Positions 5,491 to 11,121 of a stretch of DNA of 11,121 nucleotides are shown piece after piece. Each line of letters opens with the position of its first letter. Within the stretch, counting starts at the first letter, position 1. The notes below the pieces were generated by a model that worked only from the letters and a program-made list of their open reading frames with translations, made no database searches and was not told the origin of the DNA. This DNA is from Microbacteriaceae bacterium. Lineage in GTDB: Bacteria; Actinomycetota; Actinomycetes; Actinomycetales; Microbacteriaceae. The translations under genes were made by a program, and so were the position numbers. The stretch covers positions 1 through 11,121 of the forward strand of contig JAKONM010000307.1 in NCBI GenBank assembly GCA_022701925.1. Reading direction: 5' to 3'.

Positions 5491-8119
5491 CGAGGGCCAG
5501 GGCGTGCTCACCGCTGCGCTGGAGGCCGCGCAGCTCGGCTTCCGGGTGCACCCGCTGCGCCCCTCCGCCAAGCTGCCCGCGCTGACCGAGTGGCAGCACC
5601 GCGCCACGACCGATGCCGAGCAGGTCGCCACGTGGTTCGGGGAGCAGTACGCACAGGCAGGACTCGCTATCGCCACCGGCCAGGGGCTGCTGGTGCTGGA
5701 CGTGGACCCCAAGGACGGCGGGCTGGAGTCGCTGGAGCGCCTGGAGGCCGAGCACGGCCGACTGCCCAAGGGCTACCGGGTGCGCACCCCGTCCGGGGGC
5801 GTCCACCACTATTTGAAGGTTCCGGGCGGGGTCATCACGCGGAACTCGGCAAGCAAGGTCGCGGCAGGCATCGACCTACGCGGGGACGGCGGCTACGTCG
5901 CCGCGCCGCCGACCACGCTGGCCGCTGGCCCCTACTCGGCCCTGGGGGCGCTCGTGGCGGTGGCGGACCTGCCCGAGGCACCCCCGTGGCTGCTCAGCGC
6001 TTCCGCCCGCACTCCGAAAGCGAGCGTCCCGGCCCCCGCGGCGCGCGCCTGGTCGGACCTCAGCGACCGCGAGCGCGAGCAGGCGACCCGCCACCGCTCG
6101 CGCAGGCAGACCGAGGTGGCCCGCGAGCTGAACGCGATGCGCGACGCCGCGACGCCGGATGCGCGCGACTACCGAGGGACCGCCTGGGACTCGGGCACGT
6201 TCGCGGCGGCCTGCACGCTCGTGCGTGTCGCCCGCGTGCCCTCGCCCGACGGCGTGGAGGCCGAGCTGCTCCGAGCGCGCGCGCTTCTCACGCTGCACGC
6301 CCCGAGGGACGCGGGCTTCACCGAGGCCGACCACCAGCGCGTGTGGGACAGCGCGCTACGCCAGGTCACCGAGGTGTCCGACTGGGACAGCGAGCCCACG
6401 ACCCTCGCGGGCCCCGCCACCACTCCCCCGCTTGCCGAGCAGCCGCGCCCCGACGAATCGCAGCGGAGTGCCGCCACGACCATCGCGGACCTGGCGCTGC
6501 GCGACTGGGAGCTGCACCAGGACACCGAGCACGACGTGTTCGCGGTGCCGCTGCACGGCGGCGTCCCGCATCTCGCTCACCGCCTGCGCGGCGGCAGGCT
6601 CGGGCTACGTCAGGCGCTGGCGACCGCCTATCGCCGCGAGCACGGCAAGGTCGCGCCGCAGCAGGCGCTCGCGGACGCGCTCGTGGCCCTGGAGGGCGAG
6701 GCGATGGAGAGCGAGCCCGTGCCGCTGCACCTGCGCGTGGCCGAGCACGGGGGCGCTCTGTGGGTGGACCTTGGAGACGCGGCCGGCCACGTCGTGCGCA
6801 TCACGGGCGGCTCGTGGGAGGTGCTGACCACCGCCCCGGTCCTGTTCACGCGCACCGAGCTGTCCGGTGCGATGCCGCTGCCCGAGCGCGGCGGCGACCT
6901 GGCGGACCTGTGGGAGCACGTCAACGTCGCCTTGACTGACCGCGCACTGCTGCTCGGGGTGCTCGCGGCGGCCTACTTCCCCGCTATCCCGCACCCGGTG
7001 CTGGACCTGGAGGGCGAGCAGGGCAGCGGGAAGTCCACCGTGACGAGGCGCCTGGTGGAACTCACCGACCCCTCGCCTGTGCCGATGCGGAAGCCGCCGC
7101 GCGATGCGGACGCGTGGGTGACCGCAGCAGCGGGCTCGTGGGTGGTCGCCATCGACAACCAGAGCACGCTGCCCGAATGGCTCAGCGACTCGCTGTGCCG
7201 AGCCTCCACGGGCGACGGGGACGTGCGGCGACGGCTCTACACCGACGGCGGGCTGGCCGTGTTCGCCTTCCGCCGCCAGGTCATCCTCAACGGCATCGAC
7301 CTCGCAGGCATCCGCGGCGACCTTGCGGAACGCCTCGTCACCATCCGCCCGCCACGAATCGGTGACACCCGCCGCTCCGAGCGCGACCTGGACGAGCAGT
7401 GGCAGCAGGCGCTGCCCCGCCTGCTCGGCGCCCTGTTCGACCTCGTGGCAGCCGTCCACGAGCACGTTGGCGAGGTGAGCGAGGTGAGCGAGGTTCGCGC
7501 GCGGGCAATCTCAGGACGAGCGGGTGGCGAGGTGAAACCCCTCTTTGCATTCGGTGAGCGCATGAGGATGGCGGACTTCGCGCGCATCCTCGTGGCCGTT
7601 GATGCCGTGCTGGGCACGGACTCGCTCAGCCGCTACCGCGAGCACGCGGCCGAGCTGGCCGCCGAGACCCTGACCGCCTCGCCGTTCGTGTCCCGCCTCG
7701 TCAGCACGCTGCACGAGCCGTTCGACGGCACCGCCGCGCTGCTGCTGAGCCGGATCGCCAGCGAGACCAGCACCCCGCTGCCCCGCAACTGGCCCGCCAG
7801 CACCAAGGCCGTGACGGGTGAGCTGCGCCGCAACGCTCCCGCCCTCCGCCAGCAGGGTTGGGAGGTCACCGATAGCGAGGACCGGAAGAACCACCGGACC
7901 TTGTGGCGGCTGGTGCCACCCCCTCGTCCTGAGATTGGCCGTCCGCGAACCTCGCTCACCTCGCTCACCTCGCCAACGGTCCGTTGCCGCGTGTGCAGCG
8001 ACGCACTGACGACGCCGCGAGCGCGCGCTAGTGGCCTGTGCGCTCGGCGCGACATCGACCACGAGGCCGCCCGCTTCCTGTCCATCACCCCCGCCCCCGA
8101 CCTGACCCTGGAGGACTGA
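5387..8119 (+). CDS. Bifunctional primase-polymerase / helicase replication protein
   Basis: A 910-residue replication initiator. After a disordered stretch, residues ~40-200 are a prim-pol domain (archaeo-eukaryotic primase superfamily): catalytic Asp105 and Asp107 (LDVDPKDGG), His140-His141 (GGVHHYLK) and Asp163 (GIDLRGDGGY). Residues ~520-670 are an ATPase/helicase domain with Walker A GEQGSGKST (Lys549) and Walker B VVAIDN (Asp590). The C-terminus has a partial zinc knuckle (Cys867, Cys870, Cys885). The product should prime and unwind element DNA, as the replication proteins of P4-like and PICI satellites do. ATG 5387 has a perfect AAGGAG at 5375-5380, but GTG 5504, after the upstream gene's stop and nearer the domain, is an alternative start. 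The gene contains the 64-bp inverted repeat near 7465 and 7915. Confidence 0.93.
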   Translation: MPTDATGTRKGPSAPTPDPRRPKATDPTRVRTTSSEGQGVLTAALEAAQLGFRVHPLRPSAKLPALTEWQHRATTDAEQVATWFGEQYAQAGLAIATGQGLLVLDVDPKDGGLESLERLEAEHGRLPKGYRVRTPSGGVHHYLKVPGGVITRNSASKVAAGIDLRGDGGYVAAPPTTLAAGPYSALGALVAVADLPEAPPWLLSASARTPKASVPAPAARAWSDLSDREREQATRHRSRRQTEVARELNAMRDAATPDARDYRGTAWDSGTFAAACTLVRVARVPSPDGVEAELLRARALLTLHAPRDAGFTEADHQRVWDSALRQVTEVSDWDSEPTTLAGPATTPPLAEQPRPDESQRSAATTIADLALRDWELHQDTEHDVFAVPLHGGVPHLAHRLRGGRLGLRQALATAYRREHGKVAPQQALADALVALEGEAMESEPVPLHLRVAEHGGALWVDLGDAAGHVVRITGGSWEVLTTAPVLFTRTELSGAMPLPERGGDLADLWEHVNVALTDRALLLGVLAAAYFPAIPHPVLDLEGEQGSGKSTVTRRLVELTDPSPVPMRKPPRDADAWVTAAAGSWVVAIDNQSTLPEWLSDSLCRASTGDGDVRRRLYTDGGLAVFAFRRQVILNGIDLAGIRGDLAERLVTIRPPRIGDTRRSERDLDEQWQQALPRLLGALFDLVAAVHEHVGEVSEVSEVRARAISGRAGGEVKPLFAFGERMRMADFARILVAVDAVLGTDSLSRYREHAAELAAETLTASPFVSRLVSTLHEPFDGTAALLLSRIASETSTPLPRNWPASTKAVTGELRRNAPALRQQGWEVTDSEDRKNHRTLWRLVPPPRPEIGRPRTSLTSLTSPTVRCRVCSDALTTPRARASGLCARRDIDHEAARFLSITPAPDLTLED
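7465..7528 (+). repeat. Left arm of 64-bp inverted repeat with GCGAGGTGA iterons
   Basis: This stretch matches the reverse complement of 7915-7978 at 60 of 64 positions; the first 35 bases match perfectly. It contains two tandem 9-mers GCGAGGTGA (7470-7478 and 7479-7487), a variant GCGAGGTTC (7488-7496), and a further perfect copy straddling its right end (7527-7535). In the primase-helicase frame it encodes GEVSEVSEVRARAISGRAGG, distal to the ATPase domain. Tandem 9-mers in a rep gene, facing an inverted partner, resemble origin iterons. Confidence 0.85.
7915..7978 (-). repeat. Right arm of 64-bp inverted repeat with GCGAGGTGA iterons
   Basis: Reverse-complement partner of 7465-7528, 386 bp away. 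On the minus strand it carries GCGAGGTGA at 7973-7965 and 7964-7956 and the variant GCGAGGTTC at 7955-7947. In the primase-helicase frame it encodes PRPEIGRPRTSLTSLTSPT, a linker just before the zinc knuckle, so the protein here seems to tolerate sequence fixed by the DNA. Only four bases differ between the arms. Confidence 0.85.
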
Positions 8120-8122
8120 CCC

Positions 8123-8395
8123 TTGACCGAGGACACCACCACCCCCGCCGACATGACCGAGCCCCACCGCATCGCCCTCGCGCTGGTGCGTGCTATTCAC
8201 CACGAGGACGAGCAGGGCGTGCTGGACCTGCTCGGCATGACGCCGGCCACGCTCGCGGGCAACGTGCTGGCAGCGGTGGCGAGCATGGTGCCGGACGCTC
8301 ACGCCACCGACCCGGCGCAGCCGTTCGACGCCTTCCTGGACGAGCGGCTGCGCGTGCTGGACGAGGCCGAGCGGCGGCTGGGCGACGGCGAGTAG
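8123..8395 (+). CDS. Small hypothetical protein
   Basis: A 90-residue acidic protein starting at TTG 8123, with GGAGGA at 8109-8114 as ribosome site; an ATG at residue 11 is the alternative start. It lies 3 bp after the primase-helicase stop and 3 bp before the HNH start, clearly in the same operon. Two helical parts are visible, MTEPHRIALALVRAIHHEDE and the C-terminal FLDERLRVLDEAERRLG, joined by LLGMTPATLAGNVLAAVASM. No family is recognised. The place before HNH and capsid genes leaves both replication and packaging roles open. Confidence 0.7.
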   Translation: MTEDTTTPADMTEPHRIALALVRAIHHEDEQGVLDLLGMTPATLAGNVLAAVASMVPDAHATDPAQPFDAFLDERLRVLDEAERRLGDGE

Positions 8396-8398
8396 ACC

Positions 8399-8725
8399 GT
8401 GCCTACTGCGCTGCCGAGTCGCTGCACCGAGCCCGGATGCGGGCGCATCGCCACGCAGCGTGGCCGGTGCGATGAGCACAAGCGGAAGGCCTGGGCGAAT
8501 CGCAGCCGCAACACCGCCGAGCTGACAGGTGCCCAGCGTCAACGGTTCCACGCCGCGGTGTTCCGAGCGCACGGCGACCGCTGCGCGGTGTGCGGCGAGG
8601 CAGCGACCGACGCCGACCACGTGGTGCCCGTGGCCGCGGGCGGCTCGCGCGACCCCGTGAGCAACGGTCAGCCGCTGTGCCGCGAGCACCACGAGGCGAA
8701 GTCGATGGCCGAGCGGAAGGGATAG
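8399..8725 (+). CDS. HNH endonuclease
   Basis: A 108-residue HNH nuclease. The N-terminus has a zinc-ribbon-like group (Cys9, Cys14, Cys24, His27: SRCTEPGCGRIATQRGRC). The nuclease core has Cys62-x2-Cys65 (DRCAVCGE), Asp73-His74 (DADHVVPVAAGG), Asn89 (SNGQPLC), Cys94 and His97-His98 (REHHEAK), the standard metal-site and structural-zinc residues. In HK97-like phages an HNH protein beside the terminase assists cutting at cos during packaging, and capsid-carrying satellites often keep one; the capsid gene directly downstream fits that role. GTG 8399 is used because it starts 3 bp after the previous stop and gives the full N-terminal zinc group. A homing-type nuclease is less likely since the gene sits in the operon. 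Confidence 0.9.
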   Translation: MPTALPSRCTEPGCGRIATQRGRCDEHKRKAWANRSRNTAELTGAQRQRFHAAVFRAHGDRCAVCGEAATDADHVVPVAAGGSRDPVSNGQPLCREHHEAKSMAERKG

Positions 8726-8791
8726 GGCGTTCCGATTCTCGCCCGCCCCGGCGAAAGCGCGTCGCGGGCAACTCGGCACGCACGAGCGCCA

Positions 8792-8825
8792 GTTTTGTCC
8801 CTGGTTTTGTAGTAACTGCGACACC
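8792..8825 (+). promoter_or_regulatory. Probable control region of the capsid gene (TTTTGT repeat and TGCGACACC site)
   Basis: In the 193-bp gap between HNH and capsid genes, GTTTTGT occurs twice, at 8792-8798 and 8804-8810, 12 bp apart. It is followed by TAGTAACT, which could serve as a -10 (TAnnnT), and then by TGCGACACC at 8817-8825, the half-site found also before int and in the divergent region at the right. This AT-richer patch stands out from its surroundings. A promoter blocked or activated by the element's regulator is the likely reading; the exact -35 cannot be placed. Confidence 0.5.
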
Positions 8826-8852
8826 TGGTGCGACGGCCGAGGCGATGGGAGG

Positions 8853-8896
8853 ATGGGTGCTCTCGGGGTCCGCACCCGTTCGCCCAGTCCGCTGGG
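8853..8896 (+). promoter_or_regulatory. Two hairpins in the capsid gene leader
   Basis: ATGGGTGC (8853-8860) pairs with GCACCCGT (8872-8879), 8 bp including one G-U pair. CCCAG (8883-8887) pairs with CTGGG (8892-8896) around TCCG. The second hairpin ends 9 bp before the AAGGA ribosome site of the capsid gene. They could stabilise the mRNA or tune translation of the abundant capsid protein. The first is also weakly terminator-like, but has no U-run. Confidence 0.35.
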
Positions 8897-8918
8897 CCAG
8901 TGCTTCAAGGACCCCAAC

Positions 8919-10160
8919 ATGACCCACTCGTTCATCAGCGCGCTGCCGACGGCACCCGCTGACCGCCTCACGGCCATCCGCGCGAAGGCGCAGGAGCTGC
9001 ACGCCAAGCCGGACTCCGACTTCACGGAGGACGACGTGACCCTGACCCGCGAACTCGCGTCGGCGTTCAAGCGCGCGGACGCTGCCCGCTCGCTGGAGGC
9101 CTTCACGGGCAGCGCCGGTGGCTCCACGTCCACCTTCCGGGACGGCCAGTGGACCAGCGAGCCGCTCCAGACTTCGCACGCCAAGGGCGTCGTGGAGCCG
9201 CGTGCCCAGCAGGCCGCCGCGTTCACCAAGGCCATGAGCGAGGCGCTGGAGCGGAACCCCGCGAACCTCCGCACCAAGGCGGGCGTGCTGCCGTCCTCGG
9301 GCACCGCCACCGCCTTCAGCTTCGGTGGTCCGCTCATCGCCTCGCCGCGTGGACCGCTCACGGTCTCTGACCTCGTGCAGCGCACGCCCACCGACTCTCC
9401 CAGCGGCACCGTGCTGGTGCAGACCCTGCGGCAGAACAACGCCGCGAGCGTCCCGGTGGGCGGCTACAAGCCGTCGTCCAACTACGAGCTGCGGCCCCGC
9501 ACCTGGCACGTCGCCACGGTCGCGCACGTCCTCGTGACGGCTCGCCAGTACCTCGCGGACTACGCCAACCTGGCGGACTTCCTCGGCGCCGAACTCGCCT
9601 TCGGCCTCGCGCTGATGCTGGACGCCGCGATCCTGAACGGCACCACCGACGAGGAGGGGAACGCGGCGCCCGGCCTGCTCTCCCCCGCGACGGCTGTGCC
9701 CAGTACCACCTTCACCACCGACGCGCTCACGACGCTGCGGGCGAGCATCGGGGACCTGGACCAGTCCGGCATCACGCCGAGCGCCATGGTGCTGAACCCG
9801 GCCGACTATCAGGCGCTGGAACTGCTGAAGGACGATCAGGGCCGCTTCCTGCTGCCGCAGGTCCCGACCGAGCGCGCACCGCGCACGGTGTGGAGCGTCC
9901 CGGTCGTGCTCTCCAACGGCATCCCGTCCGGCTCGGCCCTCGTGGGCGACTTCGGCCAGGCCGCGGTGATGGACCGTGAGCAGGTCCGCATCGAGGCGTT
10001 CGAGCAGGGCGCTGCCAACGAGGCGTCCGGCTCGGGCTCGTCCCGCGTGGAGGCCCAGGACCTCGCCCGCCGCAACCAGGTGCTGATCCGCGCCGAGCTG
10101 CGTGCCGTGCCGGTGGTCTCCACCCCGGCCGCCTTCCGCAAAGTCTCGCTGACGGCGTAG
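8919..10160 (+). CDS. HK97-family phage major capsid protein
   Basis: A 413-residue structural protein forming the icosahedral shell. Residues ~1-110 look like the helical, charged delta (scaffold) domain of HK97-type capsid proteins (RLTAIRAKAQELHAKPDSDF, then ELASAFKRADAARSLEAF). The HK97 fold follows: SDLVQRTPTDSPSGTVLVQT (E-loop region), VPVGGYKPSSNYELRPRTWH, the spine-helix region LADFLGAELAFGLALMLDAA at about 220-240 followed by ILNGT, VLNPADYQALELLKDDQGRF and LVGDFGQAAVMDREQ. Overall length is close to HK97 gp5 (385). ATG 8919 has AAGGA at 8906-8910; an in-frame ATG at 8853 lies inside a hairpin with its GGGAGG too close. No prohead protease or portal gene is adjacent, unlike in tailed phages. 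An encapsulin is less likely, given the delta domain and longer chain. Confidence 0.92.
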   Translation: MTHSFISALPTAPADRLTAIRAKAQELHAKPDSDFTEDDVTLTRELASAFKRADAARSLEAFTGSAGGSTSTFRDGQWTSEPLQTSHAKGVVEPRAQQAAAFTKAMSEALERNPANLRTKAGVLPSSGTATAFSFGGPLIASPRGPLTVSDLVQRTPTDSPSGTVLVQTLRQNNAASVPVGGYKPSSNYELRPRTWHVATVAHVLVTARQYLADYANLADFLGAELAFGLALMLDAAILNGTTDEEGNAAPGLLSPATAVPSTTFTTDALTTLRASIGDLDQSGITPSAMVLNPADYQALELLKDDQGRFLLPQVPTERAPRTVWSVPVVLSNGIPSGSALVGDFGQAAVMDREQVRIEAFEQGAANEASGSGSSRVEAQDLARRNQVLIRAELRAVPVVSTPAAFRKVSLTA

Positions 10161-10170
10161 CCCCCAGACC

Positions 10171-10194
10171 ACCCGCGCGGGTCCTCGCGGGTGT
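10171..10194 (+). terminator. Hairpin terminator after the capsid gene
   Basis: CACCCGCG (10171-10178) pairs perfectly with CGCGGGTG (10187-10194) around an 8-base loop, starting 10 bp after the capsid stop codon. A single bulged T would allow two more pairs. No U-run follows. Together with the next hairpin it separates the convergent capsid and minus-strand genes. Confidence 0.55.
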
Positions 10195-10232
10195 GGAGCC
10201 GCGTTCCTTCACCGGCTTCTCCTGGCCCCTGG

Positions 10233-10270
10233 GCCGACCATCACGAGGGTGCGGACCCCTCCTGGTCGGC
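10233..10270. terminator. Long hairpin between convergent genes, likely bidirectional terminator
   Basis: GCCGACCA (10233-10240) pairs with TGGTCGGC (10263-10270), and within it GAGGG (10245-10249) pairs with CCCTC (10257-10261). It ends 10 bp from the stop codon of the minus-strand gene at 10280, so it would terminate that gene and back up the capsid terminator. Pairing is seen directly; function is inferred from the convergent layout. Confidence 0.6.
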
Positions 10271-10279
10271 TCAGGGGTC

Positions 10280-10690
10280 TCACTCGTCGGCCAGGTCCAC
10301 GTCCCCGTGCCACTCGCGCACGTCCTGGCCGTCCACGTTGACGATGGCCGTGGTGTGAGCCTCGGGCTCCGTCAGGAAGCCGCCCAGCCACTCTCGCGGG
10401 TAGGTAGCGACCGCGCGGCCATCCCTGAGAGAGACCGCCGCGTTGGGGTCCTCGGCGTTCCGCTGCTTCGCTGCCGCGTGGTCGAAGGCGAACACCGCCG
10501 CCAGCTCTCCGTCCACCCACTTGATGCCGAACTGGAGCCACGCCCCGCTGCGGTCCTGCTTCTTCAGGATGAGGCTCAGCAGCAGCGTGTCGTGGGGCGC
10601 AGGGTCCACGCCGCTCCAGGTCACGGTGAAGGCGTCGGAGCTGAGCAGGGCTCGGCCGAACTCAGTGGCGGTCGCAGTGGTGTCAGTCAT
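10280..10690 (-). CDS. Hypothetical protein, lone minus-strand gene of the element
   Basis: A 136-residue acidic protein, not recognised. It starts MTDTTATATEFGRALLSSDA and contains hydrophobic beta-like stretches (FTVTWSG, TLLLSLILKK, AWLQFGIKWVDGELAAVFAF), an AVATYPREWLGGFL segment and an acidic tail. The alternating pattern suggests a beta-rich domain; there is no helix-turn-helix or signal peptide. ATG 10690 is preferred over an in-frame GTG at 10720, which falls inside the TGCGACACC operator-like site. It is the only element gene on the minus strand here, bounded by hairpins on one side and an operator-like pair on the other, so it forms its own transcription unit. Such cargo genes in satellites often serve host or phage interference, but nothing in the sequence proves that. 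Confidence 0.65.
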   Translation of the reverse strand: MTDTTATATEFGRALLSSDAFTVTWSGVDPAPHDTLLLSLILKKQDRSGAWLQFGIKWVDGELAAVFAFDHAAAKQRNAEDPNAAVSLRDGRAVATYPREWLGGFLTEPEAHTTAIVNVDGQDVREWHGDVDLADE

Positions 10691-10711
10691 GCGTTCCAGT
10701 GTCCTCACCGG

Positions 10712-10757
10712 GTGCGACACCCGAGCGCTGCGCTACCGCCTCGGCGTGGTGTCGCAC
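10712..10757. promoter_or_regulatory. Wide inverted pair of TGCGACACC sites in the divergent intergenic region
   Basis: GTGCGACACC (10712-10721) and GGTGTCGCAC (10748-10757) form a perfect 10-bp inverted repeat with a 26-bp spacer, so their centres lie 36 bp apart. They fill the 78-bp space between the minus-strand gene at 10690 and the zinc-ribbon gene at 10769, where both promoters must lie. The right site overlaps a second palindrome, CGCACAG-A-CTGTGCG (10753-10767), which reaches the base before the ATG at 10769. Coordinate control of both genes by the regulator that binds before int and capsid is likely. Confidence 0.6.
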
Positions 10758-10768
10758 AGACTGTGCGC

Positions 10769-10912
10769 ATGCAAGTGCACTGCTCCTGCTGCGGCAAGAG
10801 TTATCCCCGCGCGAAGGTTCACCAGTTGCACGCTGACACGCCGGTCTACATCTGCCGACGCTGCGGTTGGGACGTCGCCACCCGCCTGCGGAAGGACCAC
10901 GCGGAGGCCTGA
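10769..10912 (+). CDS. 47-residue zinc-ribbon protein
   Basis: A tiny basic protein with two CxxC knuckles, Cys5-x2-Cys8 (HCSCCGK) and Cys29-x2-Cys32 (YICRRCGW), 20 residues apart: a complete four-cysteine zinc ribbon with a short charged tail (TRLRKDHAEA). Small ribbons like this in phages and satellites may act as transcription regulators or adaptors, but the family cannot be named. ATG 10769 directly follows a palindrome and has no good ribosome site, so it may be translated from a very short leader. It is divergent from the minus-strand gene at 10690 and 62 bp before another small zinc-binding gene. Confidence 0.7.
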   Translation: MQVHCSCCGKSYPRAKVHQLHADTPVYICRRCGWDVATRLRKDHAEA

Positions 10913-10974
10913 CCTCCACTGCGACGTTGGCCGCCCGCGCGCACTGTTCGCCGCGCCCCAAGGCTGGAGTGATC

Positions 10975-11118
10975 GTGACCGACCCGCTGGACGACCTCGG
11001 CACACCGCGCTGCCCGGAGCACCTGGTGCTGCTCGTGGACGAGGGCACCGAGCCCGATGGCTCAGACGCACGGTGGACCTGCCCCGTGCCGGGCTGCACC
11101 TGGGTGCAGGTGGCCTAG
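10975..11118 (+). CDS. 47-residue putative zinc-binding protein
   Basis: GTG 10975 with TGGAG at 10965-10969 starts a 47-residue protein ending at TAG 11116-11118. It carries Cys13-x2-His16 (RCPEHL) and Cys36-x4-Cys41 (TCPVPGC), a plausible CCHC zinc site, in an otherwise acidic, hydrophobic chain. The frame is open further up to 10867 in the shadow of the preceding gene, but only this start has a ribosome site. It probably shares a transcript with the ribbon gene before it. Function unknown. Confidence 0.65.
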   Translation: MTDPLDDLGTPRCPEHLVLLVDEGTEPDGSDARWTCPVPGCTWVQVA

Positions 11119-11121
11119 AAC

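Noticed and set aside
5590..6939. 449-codon plus-strand frame inside the primase gene
   Set aside because: Out-of-frame shadow; the primase frame has catalytic motifs across the same stretch.
7470..7496. GCGAGGTGA repeats as a CRISPR array
   Set aside because: Units are 9 bp with no spacers and lie within a coding frame; an iteron-like repeat is the better description.
7511..9439. 642-codon minus-strand open frame
   Set aside because: It is antisense to the primase-helicase C-terminus, the HNH gene and the capsid gene. The product is low-complexity Arg/Gly/Ala/Val, has no domains and reflects GC-rich third positions.
8919..10160. Encapsulin nanocompartment instead of phage capsid
   Set aside because: The protein has a long helical N-terminal delta-like domain and ~413 residues, and the neighbours are integrase, primase and HNH genes with no evident cargo enzyme; still not fully excluded.
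8403..10172. 589-codon minus-strand open frame
   Set aside because: Mirror of the HNH and capsid genes, which have clear family motifs; the composition is typical of a shadow frame.

Overview
The window is very GC-rich with GTG and TTG starts and tightly overlapping genes, which points to a high-GC actinobacterium. I cannot name a genus. It has two unlike halves joined at a tRNA remnant near 2734-2760.

Host side (1-2730, minus strand): a sulfate-activation operon reads leftwards as cysC (APS kinase with a large N-terminal extension), cysQ (PAP phosphatase) and cysD (ATP sulfurylase small subunit, cut by the window edge). Neighbouring genes overlap by 4 bp. Upstream of it lie a strong hairpin terminator and the 3' end of a tRNA (T-arm and acceptor strand only, probably a valine tRNA). 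The rest of that tRNA is absent, as expected where an element has integrated into a tRNA 3' end.

Element side (2760 to at least 11121, mostly plus strand, a little less GC-rich by eye): a tyrosine integrase next to the attachment site; a small zinc-binding protein; an excisionase-like HTH protein; several tiny genes; a 910-residue primase-polymerase/helicase; a small unknown protein; an HNH endonuclease; and an HK97-fold major capsid protein. A lone minus-strand gene of unknown function follows, bounded by hairpins, and then two 47-residue zinc-ribbon proteins. The far end is not in the window. No prohead protease, portal, terminase or tail gene is visible, so this looks more like a phage satellite (PICI-like, capsid-carrying) than a complete prophage.

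Three patterns stand out beyond the genes. (1) The 9-mer TGCGACACC occurs five times, always between genes: as a perfect palindrome before int, once before the capsid gene, and as a wide inverted pair between the two divergent genes at the right. This suggests a regulon under one DNA-binding protein. (2) The primase-helicase gene carries a 64-bp inverted repeat (60 of 64 matches, arms 386 bp apart) built from 9-bp GCGAGGTGA iterons, a candidate replication origin inside the rep gene. (3) The capsid gene stands apart from other head genes, with its own control region and a hairpin-rich leader.

Inferred life cycle: Int and the Xis-like protein integrate and excise the element at the tRNA; the primase-helicase replicates it from the iterons; the capsid protein and HNH protein serve packaging, with remaining parts supplied by a helper phage or encoded beyond the window.
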